Shown one piece after another: positions 28,001-39,497 of a stretch of 64,000 nucleotides of DNA; within the stretch, counting starts at the first letter, position 1, and every line of letters starts with the position of its first letter. Location of the stretch: positions 347,712,799 through 347,776,798 of the forward strand of contig NC_135497.1 in the NCBI RefSeq assembly GCF_052857255.1, given 5' to 3'. The notes beneath the pieces were generated by a model that was not told the DNA's origin, ran no database searches, and saw nothing but the letters and a program-made list of their open reading frames with translations. A program made the translations under genes and the position numbers. Origin of the DNA: Amblyomma americanum (lineage: Eukaryota > Arthropoda > Arachnida > Ixodida > Ixodidae).

Positions 28001-28755
28001 TCCCGTTGTTTTGAGCCGGAATACAAGTTTTCGCGCAGTTCTGAGAGAAAAAGTTTACACCTTTCTCTCGTCTACTCTTCGACGACTTGTAAAATTGATG
28101 CTCGCGAATTTTGCTTGTCTTGATCTAAAACGATGTATCCCGTTGTTTTGAGCCGCAATACAAGTTTTTGCGCAGTTCTGAGAGAAAAAGTTTACACCTT
28201 TCCCTCGTTCTCTTCTACGACATGTAAAATCGATGCTCGTGAATCTTGCTAGTTTTGATCTAAAACGATGTATCTCAATGATTTGAGCCGGAATACAAGT
28301 TTTCGCGCAGTTCTGAGAGAAAAAGTTTTCACCTTTCTCTCGTGTACTCTTCGACGACTTGTAAAATCGATGCTCGTGAATATTGATAGTTTCGCTCTAA
28401 AACAATGAATCCCGTTGTTTTGAGCCGGAATACGAGTTTTCGCGCAGCTCTGAGAGAAAAAGTTTACACCTTTCTCTCGTCTACTCTTCGACGACTTGTA
28501 AAATCGATGCTCGTGAATCTTGATAGTTTCGCTCTAAAACAATGTATCCCGTTGTTTTGAGCCGGAATACAAGTCTTCACGCAGTTCTGAGAGAAAAAAT
28601 TTACACCTTTCTCTCGTTCTCTTCGACGACATGTAAAATCGATGCTCGTGAATCTTGATAGTTTCGATCTAAAGCGATGTATCTCAATTATTTGAGCCGG
28701 AATACAAGTTTCCGCGCAGTTCTGAGAGAAAAAGTTTACACCTTTCTCTCGTCTA

Positions 28756-31296
28756 CTCTTCGACGACTTGTTAAATCGATGCTCGTGAATTTTGCTACTT
28801 TCGATCTAAAACGATGTATCCCGTTGTTTTGAGCCGGAATACAAGTTTTCGCGCAGTTCTGAGAGAAAAAGTTTACACCTTTCTCTCGTCTACTCTTCGA
28901 CGACTTGTAAAATCGATGCTCGTTAATCTTGCTAGTTTCGATCTAAAACGATGTATTCCGTTGTTTTGAGCCGGAATACAAGTTTTCGCGCAGTTCTGAG
29001 AGAAAAAGTTTACACCTTTTTCTCGTCACCTCTTCTACGCTTTGTAAATTCGATGCTCGTGAATCTTGCTAGTTTCAATCTAAAACGATGTATCCCGTTG
29101 TTTTGAGCCGGAATACAAGTTTTCGCGCAGTTCTGAGAGAAAAAGATTACACCTTTCTCTCGCCTACTCTTCGACGACTTGTAAAATCGATGCTCGTGAA
29201 TCTTGCTAGTTTCAATCTAAAACGATGTATTCCGTTGTTTTGAGCCGGAATACAAGTTTTCGCGCTGTTCTGAGAGAAAAATTTACACCTTTCTCTCGTC
29301 TACTCTTCGTCGCCTTGTAAAATCGATGCTCGTGAATCTTGATAGTTTCGCTCCAAAACGATGTATCCCGTTGTTTTGAGCCGGAATACAAGTCTTCACG
29401 CAGTTCTGAGAGAAAACGTTTACACCTTTCTCTCGTCTACTATTCGACAACTTGTAAAATCGATGCTCGTGAATCTTGCTAGTTTCGATCTGAAACGATG
29501 TATCCCGTTGTTTTGAGCCGGAATACAAATTTTTGCGCAGTTCTGAGAGAAAAAGTTTACACCTTTCTCTCGTTCTCTTTGACGACATGTAAAATCAATG
29601 CTCGTGAATCTTGCCAGTTTCGATCTAAAGCGATGTATCTCAATTATTTGAGCCAGAATACAAGTTTTCGCGCAGTTCTGAGAGAAAAAAATTACACCTT
29701 TCTCTCGTCTACTCTTCGGCGACTTGTTAAATCGATGCTCGTGAATCTTGCTAGTTTCAATCTAAAACGATGTATCCCGTTGTTTTGAGCCGGAATACAA
29801 GTTTTTGCGCAGTTCTGAGAGAAACATTTACACCTTTCTCTCGTCTACTCTTCGTCGACTTGTAAAATCGATGCTCGTTAATCTTGCTAGTTTCGATCTA
29901 AAACGATGTCCCCCGTTGTTTTGAACCGGAATACAAGTTTTCGCGCAGTTCTGAGAGAAAAAGTTTACACCTTTCTCTCGTCTACTCTTCGACGACTTGT
30001 AAAATCGATGCTCGTGAATCTTGATAGTTTCGCTCTAAAACAATGTATCCCTTTGTTTTGAGCCGGAATACAAGTTTTCGCGCAGTTCTGAGAGAAAAAG
30101 TTTACACCTATCTCTCGTCTACTCTTCGACGACTTGTAAAATCGATGCTCGTTAATTGTGCTAGTTTCGATCTAAAACGATGTATCCCGTTGTTTTGAGC
30201 CGGAATACAAGTTTTCGCGCAGTTCTGAGAGAAAAAGTTTACACCTTTCTCTCGTCTACTCTTCGTCGACTTGTAAAATCGATGCTCGTTAATCTTGCTA
30301 GTTTCGATCTAAAACGATGTATCCCGTTGTTTTGAGCCGGAATACAAGTCTTCACGCAGTTCTGAGAGAAAACGTTTACACCTTTCTCTCGTCTACTCTT
30401 CGACAACTTGTAAAATCGATGCTCGTGAATCTTGCTAGTTTCGATCTAAAACGATGTATCCCGTTGTTTTGAGCCGGAATACAAATTTTTGCGCAGTTCT
30501 GAGAGAAAAAGTTTACACCTTTCTCTCGTTCTCTTCGACAACTTGTAAAATCGATGCTCGTGAATCTTGCTAGTTTCGATCTAAACGATGTATCTCAATT
30601 ATTTGAGCCGGAATACAAGTTCTCGCGCAGTTCTGAGAGAAAAAGTTTACACCTTTCTCTCGTCTACTCTTCGACGACTTGTTAAATTGATGCTCGTGAA
30701 TTTTGCTACTTTCGACCTAAAACAATGTATCCCGTTGTTTTGAGCCGGAATACAAGTTTTCGCGCAGTTCTGAGGGAAAAAGTTTACACCTTTCTCTCGT
30801 CTACTCTTCGATGACTTTTAAAATTGATGCTCGTGAATTTTGCTAGTTTCGATCTAAAACGATGTATCCCGTTGTTTTGAGCTGGAATACAAGTTTTCGC
30901 GCAGTTCTGAGAGAAAAAGTTTACACCTTTCTCTCGTCTACTCTTCGACGACTTGTTAAATCGATGCTCGTGAATTTTGCTACTTTCGATCTAAAACGAT
31001 GTATCCCGTTGTTTTGAGCCGGAATACTATTTTTTGCGCAGATCTGAGAGAAAAAGTTTACACCTTTCTCTCGTCTACTCTTCGACGACTTGTAAAATCG
31101 ATGCTTGTGAATCTTGATACTTTCGATCTAAAACGATGTATCACGTTGTTTTGAGCCGGAATACAAGTTTTCGCGCAGTTCTGAGAGAAAAAGTTTACAC
31201 CTTTCTCTCGTCTACTCTTCGACGACTTGTAAAATCGATGCTCGTTAATCTTGCTAGTTTCGATCTAAAACGATGTATCCCGTTGTTTTGAGCCGG
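28756..31296. repeat. Right copy of the long-range duplication
   Basis: This is the partner of 13300-15840 at 15456-bp spacing. It lies within the last 3 kb of satellite before the scaffold gap. After it the array continues for about 490 bp with small irregularities, such as an extra T in tgtttttgagcc near 31421 and cgttctgttgagcc near 31692. Confidence 0.75.
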
Positions 31297-31786
31297 AATA
31301 CAAGTCTTCACGCAGTTCTGAGAGAAAACGTTTACACCCTTCTCTCGTCTACTCTTCGACAACTTGTAAAATCGATGCTCGTGAATCTTGCTAGTTTCGA
31401 TCTAAAACGATGTATCCCGTTGTTTTTGAGCCGGAATACAACTTTTTGCGCAGTTCTGAGAGAAAAAGTTTACACCTTTCTCTCGTTCTCTTCGACGACA
31501 TGTAAAATCGATGCTCGTGAATCTTGCTAGTTTCGATCTAAAGCGATGTATCTCAATTATTTGAGCCGGAATACAAGTTTTCGCGCAGTTCTGAGAGAAA
31601 AAGTTTACACCTTTCTCTCGTCTACTCTTCGACGACTTGTTAAATCGATGCTCGTGAATTTTGCTACTTTCGATTTAAAACGATGTATCCCGTTCTGTTG
31701 AGCCGGAATACAAGTTTTCGCGCAGTTCTGAGAGAAAAAGTTTACACCTTTCTCTCGTCTACTCTTCGACGACTTGTAAAATCGAT

Positions 31787-31886
31787 NNNNNNNNNNNNNN
31801 NNNNNNNNNNNNNNNNNNNNNNNNNNNNNNNNNNNNNNNNNNNNNNNNNNNNNNNNNNNNNNNNNNNNNNNNNNNNNNNNNNNNNN
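31787..31886. other. Scaffold gap, 100 N
   Basis: Exactly 100 unknown bases join satellite on the left to non-satellite sequence on the right. A round length of 100 is normally a placeholder for a gap of unknown size, so the true array length and its junction are unresolved. Confidence 0.97.
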
Positions 31887-32278
31887 CCCTACATTCTTCC
31901 GTGGTTGTCTTCTTCCTCCTCGCCTACTATTTTTCCCCTTCATCTTTCAAATCTTCTGCTAAGCTCACCAGGATAACTTGGATAACTGTCATTCTACCAA
32001 CGTGCCATGCATGCCGCGCATACACTGTCTACTATAGGCTTTCGGAGACATGGGTAGCTTTAACTGCCATCCACGTGAGCTTGGACATGCATATTGTTAT
32101 CCAGGTCTAAGCTCTGCAATGCGGACGTAAAAACGCTGCCGCGAAGTGTGGACGTAAAAGTGAGTGGAAATCTGGGGTCCTTGGCTACTAGTGCTGCAAT
32201 GCATTTCTGAAAATAAAGGACTGCATGGCTGGGCAAAAGTAAGTGTAAATCTGAGGTCTCAAATTAATTTCTGAGCGC
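31887..32278. other. Non-satellite flank, no gene seen
   Basis: Sequence unrelated to the satellite. Part of it is internally repetitive: gcaatgcggacgtaaaa, gtgtggacgtaaaagtgagtgg and gcaaaagtaagtgtaaatctg are loosely related, and ggctgggcaa recurs on both sides of the following AT tract. No coding region supported. Confidence 0.5.
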
Positions 32279-32284
32279 ATATAT

Positions 32285-32367
<83 letters not shown>
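32279..32367. repeat. (AT)n microsatellite
   Basis: About 89 bp of alternating AT with two interruptions (near 32294 and 32362). ORFs made of alternating Tyr and Ile arise from this tract and are not genes. The tract can self-pair and is prone to length errors in assembly. Confidence 0.95.
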
Positions 32368-33050
32368 GACTCTATGGCTGGGCAATGTAATGCAAATTTC
32401 AGCGACAGGGCGGGGGCTTCCACAGCCGGTTTACTCCAGAGTACAGGCGTCATTCCCTTCACATCGTATGAAGGCGGTAGCGAGTATCCTTCACTTTGAA
32501 CACCAACCGCAGCTGGCTTTCGCACTTGTCATCTCTCTCTCCGCATACCGTGCCAGTCGCCACACGCTCTCTGCCCCCGTTTCCACATGTGGCATCCCTC
32601 TCTCCACGTCTCAAACATATCGTCGTATCCCGGGCGCCCTCCCTCAAGCACCTACGTATCACAGACTGTTGTGTCTCGGTAACGTCGAATGGGAAGCCTT
32701 CATGCCGTGAAAGGCGCGCTGGCCTTCTCATGTGCGTGCATCCCATCGCAGGTTCGCATGATGCAGCCATTTCTGTGATCGAGACATCCCAATTTGAGCC
32801 CCTGCCAACGGCCGCTGTGAAGAGAAGCGCCCAACTGCGTCACATTAGCGCAAGGCGCCGCCTGGGATGCTCGTCATTTCGCGCGCGGAAAGGAACGTAT
32901 GTTTTTTTTAATCTGTTTTCGAATGGAATTTTCAATAAAATTTTTTAATGTTTTTTTGGTTGAAATCGTATCTTCATGAATGTTCACAAGTGCTTATACA
33001 ACCGCTGCTGATCATGAAAAAGATTCCGGCCATGCGAGAGTGTGGCGTTC
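32368..33050. other. Intergenic, no gene seen
   Basis: Mixed sequence with several overlapping short ORFs on both strands, none with a recognisable domain. An AATAAA near 32932-32937, followed by a T-rich stretch, could be a poly(A) signal on the plus strand, but no gene can be attached to it. Confidence 0.4.
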
Positions 33051-33765
33051 ACTCCTGGCTTGCCATGCCTCCGTTGTAAGTCAACGCTGGGGTTGTAAAA
33101 CGTGAAGTAACAATTGTCGACTGACCGAGCGGAAGAGGCGAAAGGACACGCGCGAACACTCTGCGCGACGAAAAAAAAAAAGCTGCCGGAAAGCAGGAAG
33201 GGCGGCAAAGCAGCGCGAACAAGGAAAGCGGCGGGGACGGCACCGGGCGCGGTGAGTGCCGGAGCAAATAGCCGCAGGCAGCCGAGGTGCGAACATGGAG
33301 CCCATTGTATTTTACAGCCGCAGGAGCGCCAGGTGCGTCTCGGATCAATCCTGTCGGCGGCAACGATATTGCTGGTCAGCGAACGCGCCCTTTACGAGCA
33401 CCGTGGGAGCGAGCGGTCCCCCCACCCACCACCCCCCGCCTATGCAGCGGCCCGTCGGACCCGCCGCGCGTTTACGGCGTCGCGAGAATGGTCGCCCCTT
33501 TTGGGTTTCGCGCGCGCGCTGTTAACGCGCGAGTCGCCAGGCTGGCAGCAGCTCCGCTGTCGCTTCGCAAAGACGCGGCGGATCTATGGGCGCGCAATAA
33601 CGAAGCAGGCCTGGACATGTTTAGCGCGGACAGCCACCTTTTCGCCCAAGCAGGATCAGAGATCGTCGCTCAGCCCGCGAAAAAGAAAAAGAAGGCGCAG
33701 GCTACCCCGTTTACGCGAGAAAAAATAAGCGTGAAATTGCTCGAGACGCATTCGCCGCCATGAAT
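33051..33765. other. GC-rich, CpG-rich stretch, possible 5' exon region
   Basis: This stretch is much richer in G+C and CpG than its surroundings and is therefore open in several frames on both strands. The longest frame (33114-33728, 204 residues) is Arg/Lys/Ala-rich with no domain that I recognise. A good splice-donor match, gcggtgagtg, occurs at 33249-33258. A CpG-rich promoter or first exon is possible, but nothing downstream can be joined to it. Chance ORFs are the simpler explanation. Confidence 0.3.
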
Positions 33766-33984
33766 CGCAACCTCGAGTAATCACACGCGTACAGCAGCGG
33801 GTCGGCATACTTTGTGCTTATGCATTTAAGCTCATTGAAACCTGAGGTTGAGGTGTTGAATGCTACAGGTGGGGTTAGCCTTGCTTTGTCTGCCGGCAAT
33901 TGCTCCACCCCAGCGTCCCTTCGATAGTAACAATGCCGCATCTTCCCCGCTAAGCGCACAGTCTCTTATAATAGCACACATTCT

Positions 33985-34150
33985 CTCCCGCAGTCACCAT
34001 CTATGCACACAAACAAACCACACAGTTCACATCACAGTCCACTCCAGAAGTCACCATCTATGCACATATTCAGTCACAGTAAAACATAGGTCATTGTAGT
34101 GCCACACTCCATACACACATTCACTCACAGTATAAAGTAGTCCACTCCGG
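33985..34150. repeat. Short degenerate tandem repeat (cactcacagt type)
   Basis: Related blocks recur: agtcaccatctatgcacac, agtcaccatctatgcacata, actccatacacacattc, each linked by tcacagt or cagtccactcc. Spacing is roughly 50-65 bp and the copies are uneven. It carries no coding signal. Confidence 0.55.
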
Positions 34151-34947
34151 AAGACACCTGCTCCGCTGAAGTTTCTGCAGATAGTATACAATGCCGAAAC
34201 ACAGTATAGAAAGAAGCCTTGATCTGGGCGCGATATGTTTTCGTGACGCCACAGCCAGAACATATTTCGAGTCACCAGCGTGCGTCTGCATGACGTGACG
34301 TCACAGCGTGAGACGAAGGCGCGCATGCTGCCGCTCGGTAGAAAATTTTTTTTATTTTATGTGGCCTTCCGGGAGGAGTCCACAGTCCAGGACTCCTCTC
34401 TCCCACCCTTCCAAAATATAGTCCTCTCGATCAGCTTAAGCTGTTCGAAGGCGCCTGTGGCCTGTATCTGTGGACTAGACGTCAGCGATTCGACTCCCAT
34501 CTTAACCTCTACAGTACGTGCTTTTCTTGCTCTACAACTTGGCGAATGACGGCAAAAACCATCGGAATATGCGCTATCTCGGAGTCTTCCACCTGTAGCG
34601 AGTGGAAATTCGTTGTGGTCATAGAGTCAGCGACATTTTTATGATCCATTATGTGGTCGTTGTTATGTATGGTCGCGACATCTCACTTTGCCTAGAACTT
34701 CCACATCCTGCGCAATGCCTGGATGGACGCGTAATTATGAAGCCTATTTTATTTTTAGATTCAAATTTGGGTTCCCTAATGCTCATGCGTGCGGCTATTA
34801 CGCTCGCGGAATAAAGAATTCCTGATTACTAAGTTATTTTTTTCCTCAAAATCTACAGATAGCCCTCTCCTGCTTCTTATCTTAGAGCCTATGCCTTATG
34901 TTTCCTACTGCCTGCCCCCCTGCCGGCTTCTTTGCGTGCGCGCGCGT

Positions 34948-34981
<34 letters not shown>

Positions 34982-35189
34982 GTGGTGGTGGCTGGCGGTG
35001 TCAACATGCTCGATATTTCTTCTTCCTTATATTTCTGTAAACAAACTCTCAGATATACCGGTATAGAGTCGCAGTGCTGGCGCCGCCTGTGACCAAAGCC
35101 GCAAGCTGTTCGCAACACTCTGCAACTGTTTGAAGCGCGCTTGGGGCCGTTCATATAAATGCCACAAGTGGCGTAACAATCCTCTAACC
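34151..35189. other. Intergenic with GT/G-run and CRE-like palindrome
   Basis: No gene is supported. A tgacgtca palindrome (cAMP-response-element consensus) lies at 34296-34303, and a low-complexity tract (GT repeat running into a long G run) at about 34937-34978. The short ORFs here, including Gly-rich and His/Thr-rich ones across the GT/G tract, are artefacts of composition. Confidence 0.45.
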
Positions 35190-35800
35190 TACAGTTAGCA
35201 TGGACTCTATGGTGATTTTTGCTGCTTGCATGATTAAAAAGCTCTCAAGCCCCGCGGACGGTTTGTAGTGGTCTGTACATGTTGCACATAGGGCCTTTCC
35301 GCGCGTCTTAGCGAGCTCGCCAACCCTCTGTGCTTGGGGAACGCCCGACGTGTCTGGCTTCCGCTCGGTATTGCGGAGAGCATGCAAACGCCAGTAAACA
35401 GACTCATGCACTCAGCTCATGTTCATGCCGCATTGTGCAAGGCGCGGCGCTCCTGCATGATGCAGCGCAGCGATTCTTCCAGTGCGCAACCAAAAACCAT
35501 CGCCGAGAGCAAATTTAGTTCGGCAGAAGAGTGACCACATTTCGCACTATGGGAGACGCGTGCCTGGCGGTTCCATAAAGTTCCACGTGTCGATGCTGCG
35601 TGCAAGGCCCTACCACGCATACGCGCGCTGCACGTGCTTCGACAGAGCACGGACGCTCGTACCTTGCGATATACTTGGGGCACTGCCGCTGTCTGTGACA
35701 GCGCAGCAAATCCTCCAGTGCTAGTCGAGCAAGCCAGGACGACAGCGCCGATGTCTATGCTCTATCTCCGTTAACCTACGTGTCCGCTAGCCTATATCCG
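35190..35800. repeat. Diverged tandem duplication, copy 1
   Basis: Starts near gttagcatggactctatgg and aligns loosely with 35805-36450. Matching landmarks are agccccgcggacggtttg / agccctgcgagcgctttg, cgtcttagcgagctcg / tgccttaacgagttcg, and aatcctccagtgctagtcg / aaactccagtgctggttcg, at offsets of about 615-660 bp. Divergence is high and indels are common. No shared ORF. Confidence 0.5.
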
Positions 35801-35804
35801 CTCA

Positions 35805-36450
35805 CCTACAGATTGCATGGCTTCATAGAGATTTTGGGAAGTGGTTTGATCAAACAGCCCTGAAGCCCTGCGAGCGCTTTGTCTGCTCTTTCGGTGCACC
35901 TGATCGGGCCTTTGTGCGTGCCTTAACGAGTTCGTAAACCTTCTGAGCTTCGGTGTTGTCTGCATGCGCGTCACGGCGATTGCTCGCCTGATGGCGTCGA
36001 GGAGCGCCAAACGAGTTTGGCGTCCACTTTCCATAGACAGTAGGGGCACAATGGTTGTCGCATTAAAGGCGCCGCACTGTTGTATGGGAATGTCCTACGC
36101 CACCAGCAGGGAACTCAAGTTTCTCAAGCGGTGCTGCGATTTTTTACCGCGGAACCAGAGACTATCACCGAAAACCACTCTAGTCGCGACAAAACCGTGA
36201 CCACGTTTTCAGCTCTCACAGATGCGCGCCTGACATATAGACTTCCTTGTTTTCGGTGCCCCTCATCGCGCAGACGCACGCTGCATTTGGCTTCGCGAAA
36301 ACACCGCGAAACTCCTCACCCGCTCATTGTACTGCGTGTTATATGGCTAAGGATCGGCATAGCAAACTCCAGTGCTGGTTCGGCAGGAGTGAGCAGGCGA
36401 GTACGGCGACGAAGTTGCGTCCATGTCCCTGCTCTTTTCAGCCCTCCAAG
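35805..36450. repeat. Diverged tandem duplication, copy 2
   Basis: Partner of 35190-35800. Several short ORFs (up to 132 residues at 36080-36478) overlap it, but their frames are not conserved in the first copy, so they are not supported as genes. Confidence 0.5.
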
Positions 36451-36802
36451 GCGCAGTGAACGCGTCGCTGTTGTCTAGGGGCGCCTGACTTATGACAGTT
36501 GTGTGTGCCTCTCTCTCTACACTCTGCGCGCAACGCTGTGCAGGATACGGAAATAGTACGCCCACAAAAGCATACAATTACGCCGCGTATCATTCGTACA
36601 GTCAGCAACAGACATATCAGTGCAGGATCGAGGAATTCTTCGGCTAGGTAATCTCATGTATTCGTTGCAGCCTTCTTGCAAAAATACACCCTCTAATAAC
36701 AGTTCTATCCGAGTAGGTTAAACCTCACGTAACCACCTTCAAATCGTGTTAGACTGTTCTTCTCGAAGCGACTGTACGGGTTCTGTCGGAAACATGGAGC
36801 GG

Positions 36803-36867
36803 TATAAAAAGCGGCATGGTTTGCATCATAACTCATGGACAAAGCACTAAGGGGGTCTGCTAATAAA
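36803..36867 (+). promoter_or_regulatory. TATA box and close poly(A) signal, possible solo LTR
   Basis: A TATA box (tataaaaa, 36803-36810) is followed 59 bp later by AATAAA (36862-36867), with no ORF between. Such close spacing is typical of an LTR, where promoter and polyadenylation signal share one terminal repeat, and unusual for an ordinary gene. I cannot define the ends, a target-site duplication or a second LTR, so this is a weak call. No gag or pol sequence is seen around it. Confidence 0.25.
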
Positions 36868-37489
36868 CCCTCTGATTGCAATTTTCACTGGTCGCGGATT
36901 ACTCTTTCGGTGCGTATGGAGTCGGAGTGAATACGGGTCCCAGCCATGTATCACTCCGCCGCATGTCACTCCTACTTCTCGAGCTCTCTGTCTGACGAAC
37001 TATTTTTCGGACGCGGACGTAGTTAGTGCGCAGAGGTGCGCAGCTTTGGCAGCGTTGCACGATATGCAAGTTGGGCTATGTACGAAACGAAGCACAGGTG
37101 CATCCGTGTACGGTTTAAAGATGCGCTGTACACGAGGCCGCGATCCACAGTGTCCCGGTACCGCAGCCCTTGATTGAGCTCGGTGGAAATGTGGTGCAGT
37201 TGTATTTTAAGGAACCACTGTACTTGCTAGCAAGAAAGTACAAAAAAAGTTGTGTATGTCCAGGCGGAGTGTGCAGATGACTCATGTGGATGTGGCATTG
37301 ATGAAGCGATTAACTACACCTGCACCATGGATCTGCGTAAACAGTGCGCCAATGTCAATGGCACTCTTTCCATACTGAATTGATCATAACTCATGTCACG
37401 CTCCAGGTAACCGAAATTGAAAGTGAAGGTAGCGAAACAAATGACTGGCTAGGCTAGTATACAGCTGAGTTCAAATATTTGGTCATGCC

Positions 37490-37660
37490 TACATTTTCCC
37501 CTTTTGTTGTTCACTGCTTTCTCTCTCCTTATTCCTCTTTGTTATCTTCTCTCGCTTGGCTTCTCTTCTTACTTCTTCACTTTTCTCTTCTTCTTTCATC
37601 TTCTTCGCCCTCTTGGCTAGAATTTGCTCTTATTCTTGTCACTTTTTTTTCTGTTCTTAA
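37490..37660. repeat. Pyrimidine-rich tract
   Basis: Long C/T-rich run on the plus strand. It encodes a Ser/Leu/Phe-rich frame (37479-37673, 64 residues) that looks like a membrane peptide but is explained by base composition. Confidence 0.7.
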
Positions 37661-37680
37661 ACTTATGGCTTGACTTATGA

Positions 37681-38930
37681 CTGATGGCTTTCCTTGTTTG
37701 CGGATTTCTACGACATCTGCAAGTACAATTGCTACGGGCTTCGGTAACACATGACGTTTACAAGTATAGACTCCTATTAACGGCTGTCGCCATTAAAGTG
37801 CTTTCATCAATTAATTAAAGCGGATTGAGGCATGTATTCTGCAGATCTATCAATGCTAAGATTGAGCGAATCTTTATCGCACACACATACTTGGTAGCAG
37901 AGCAGTCAATGTGGGATAGTTGGTATATTACTCCGGTCACAATAGGTAGCCTGATTTGCATTGTGGCAAAGTAGTTCAGCACATCAAATATACTTTTTCA
38001 CTTTCTGGTGATACAAGGTAAACATATTTTAATTCAAGAATGGTGGCGATGAGCCACCAAGCTAGAGATACAAGTGAAAATTAAAATATGCATACCAAAT
38101 GTTTCAAATTGTAATGCGATTTCAACTATGCAAGGGCATTTTAAAAATAATTTACAAGCATTAATTTCGTTTTACACAAGAGTTCATGTCACCGCTTAAA
38201 GGAGATAAAAAATTATTTAGCAGTGTGCTCCTTTTGGATGATGCGTACGACATTTGTGAACATGAATCACCACGTGGAATCCGTAGACGCGCAATAAATA
38301 ATTTCTAATTGAATTTTTTCTCCTCTGCAGTTCCAGCTTCGGTTTCTGTTGTCAGACGATGACTGCAAAGTCCCAAGTGGTTATGAGATAACGTGAGGCA
38401 TACAAAAACTGCAGCATAACCACTTCTTTAGTTTTAATTCATTTAAACTCTTATGCAAAGCTGCACCTGAAGACGGTATGGAAGCGAATGAACAAAAAGC
38501 TATTATATTACAATCTTTGTATGACTCACGTTATCTGGTGCTCATGCACTTTCACGTCGCAACATTTTCTTCTACTGCTGAAACCGAAACTGCATGAAGA
38601 ATACAGCTTTAATTTATGTACTGAGCGCAGGCAAATTTCACATGGTGATTCAAATTTACTAATGTCTTAAGCATCATTCGACCGCAGAAATACGCTGCGA
38701 AATTTTTTTTTGCGTCTGCCCTCTTTAAGCAGTATCTATACAACGGGAGTCAAAACAAATCAAGTACAAATCCGATATATGTAAACGAACACAATGGCGT
38801 GGCCTGGCGGTAATGCGAAGCGGTTCGAAGTTAGGGAATGGAAGTCACAAAGTGAAGGCCGTTGCTTAACAGGCAAAATCATCTGGAACGTGTCGAATAT
38901 CAAATGAGCACGGCAACTGTGTCCAAGCAG
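37681..38930. other. AT-rich intergenic, no gene seen
   Basis: AT-rich sequence with stops in all frames and no recognisable repeat or domain. One 60-residue frame (38488-38670) is not supported. Confidence 0.5.
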
Positions 38931-39426
38931 CTGGAGCGAGACGATAGTATATGGACAACTCGAACGGTGGGGTCAGTGTGGCTGCGAGAAGGATAGTATC
39001 AGATCCCCCCGACAGCCAGAACAATACTACTGTTTTCTGAAGCTGACGTGGGTTTTCTAAAACGCAAGGAACTCATTCTATTCTTTTATGGCACGCCATA
39101 ATGGTTCTAGTTGTCTACGGATTGCTCAGTAAGGCGAAGTTCTCCCGCGGCCCGTTGTTTGGCTTGTTAGGAGCTGGGTGATTGCAGTGCAAAAGATTGT
39201 GTGGCTTCCATGTCGCATCATTCCAGGAGCTGCAAACTGGCAAAAAAAAAGGGCCACAATCGGGCTTTACCGCACAATGTGGATTTCAGGAATCCAGAAG
39301 CGGACGAATCACCGAAATGAAAGCAGCAGTTTGGTCGAGGGCCCTTTTCCCAAGAATTCATCCTAGAAGAGCCGAGCACCAGGCCGGATGAATGCTTGTA
39401 CCCATTAAATACGCGGTGGGTACCCG

Positions 39427-39497
39427 GCGGCACTGGGGATCGAACCCAGCACCTCCCGCATGCGAGGCGGATGCTCAACCACAAGGCCACCGCTGCG
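39427..39497 (-). repeat. tRNA-Ala-like SINE head inside part A
   Basis: On the minus strand this is tRNA-shaped: an A-box-like tggccttgtggttgagc, a possible anticodon loop ctcgcat (CGC, alanine) and a B box ggttcgatccc (complement of 39436-39446). The adjacent sequence toward lower coordinates runs into a SINE-like body with caagcattcatccggcc. It is part of a repeat present twice and is not a functional tRNA gene. Confidence 0.6.

Larger units (their letters stand above)
1..31786. repeat. 137-bp satellite DNA array with higher-order repeats
   Basis: The whole stretch is head-to-tail copies of a ~137-bp monomer. Successive gagccggaatac landmarks fall at 103, 240, 377, 512 and 649, that is 137, 137, 135 and 137 bp apart. 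Fixed parts of the monomer are ctgagagaaaaagtttacac, aaaatcgatgctcgtgaat and cgatgtatcccgttgtttt. The 135-bp form lacks two bases where ctcgtctactcttcg becomes ctcgttctcttcg. About 230 monomers fit, allowing for four 150-bp insertions. Neighbouring monomers differ at several positions, but the same variants recur in the same order kilobases away, which is the signature of a higher-order satellite. Short ORFs occur on both strands and repeat with the array; I treat them as chance ORFs. No function is shown. A centromeric or heterochromatic role is inference from array size only. Confidence 0.98.

Noticed and set aside
1161..31530. Repeated 61-, 66-, 90-, 101- and 111-residue ORFs on both strands of the satellite
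   Set aside because: They recur only because the satellite unit recurs, overlap on opposite strands, lack domains and are broken by single-base monomer variants. A protein-coding tandem array would show frame-preserving monomers, but 137 and 135 bp are not multiples of three.
1..31786. CRISPR-like array
   Set aside because: Units are fully homogeneous tandem monomers without unique spacers, and the surrounding DNA is eukaryotic.
31605..31976. ORFs running through the N gap
   Set aside because: The frame over 100 unknown bases has no meaning.
32188..32525. Tyr/Ile-repeat proteins
   Set aside because: Translation of the AT microsatellite.
33114..33763. 204- and 158-residue proteins in the GC-rich stretch
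   Set aside because: Several frames are open together on both strands, as expected from high GC, and no domain is recognised.
34789..35154. Gly-rich and His/Thr-rich ORFs across the GT/G tract
   Set aside because: Low-complexity sequence translated in several frames.
37479..37673. Small hydrophobic Ser/Leu membrane peptide
   Set aside because: Explained by a pyrimidine-rich tract; no conservation or promoter evidence.
39427..39497. Functional tRNA-Ala gene on the minus strand
   Set aside because: It is embedded in a repeat, its second copy has lost the B box by deletion, and a SINE-like body follows.
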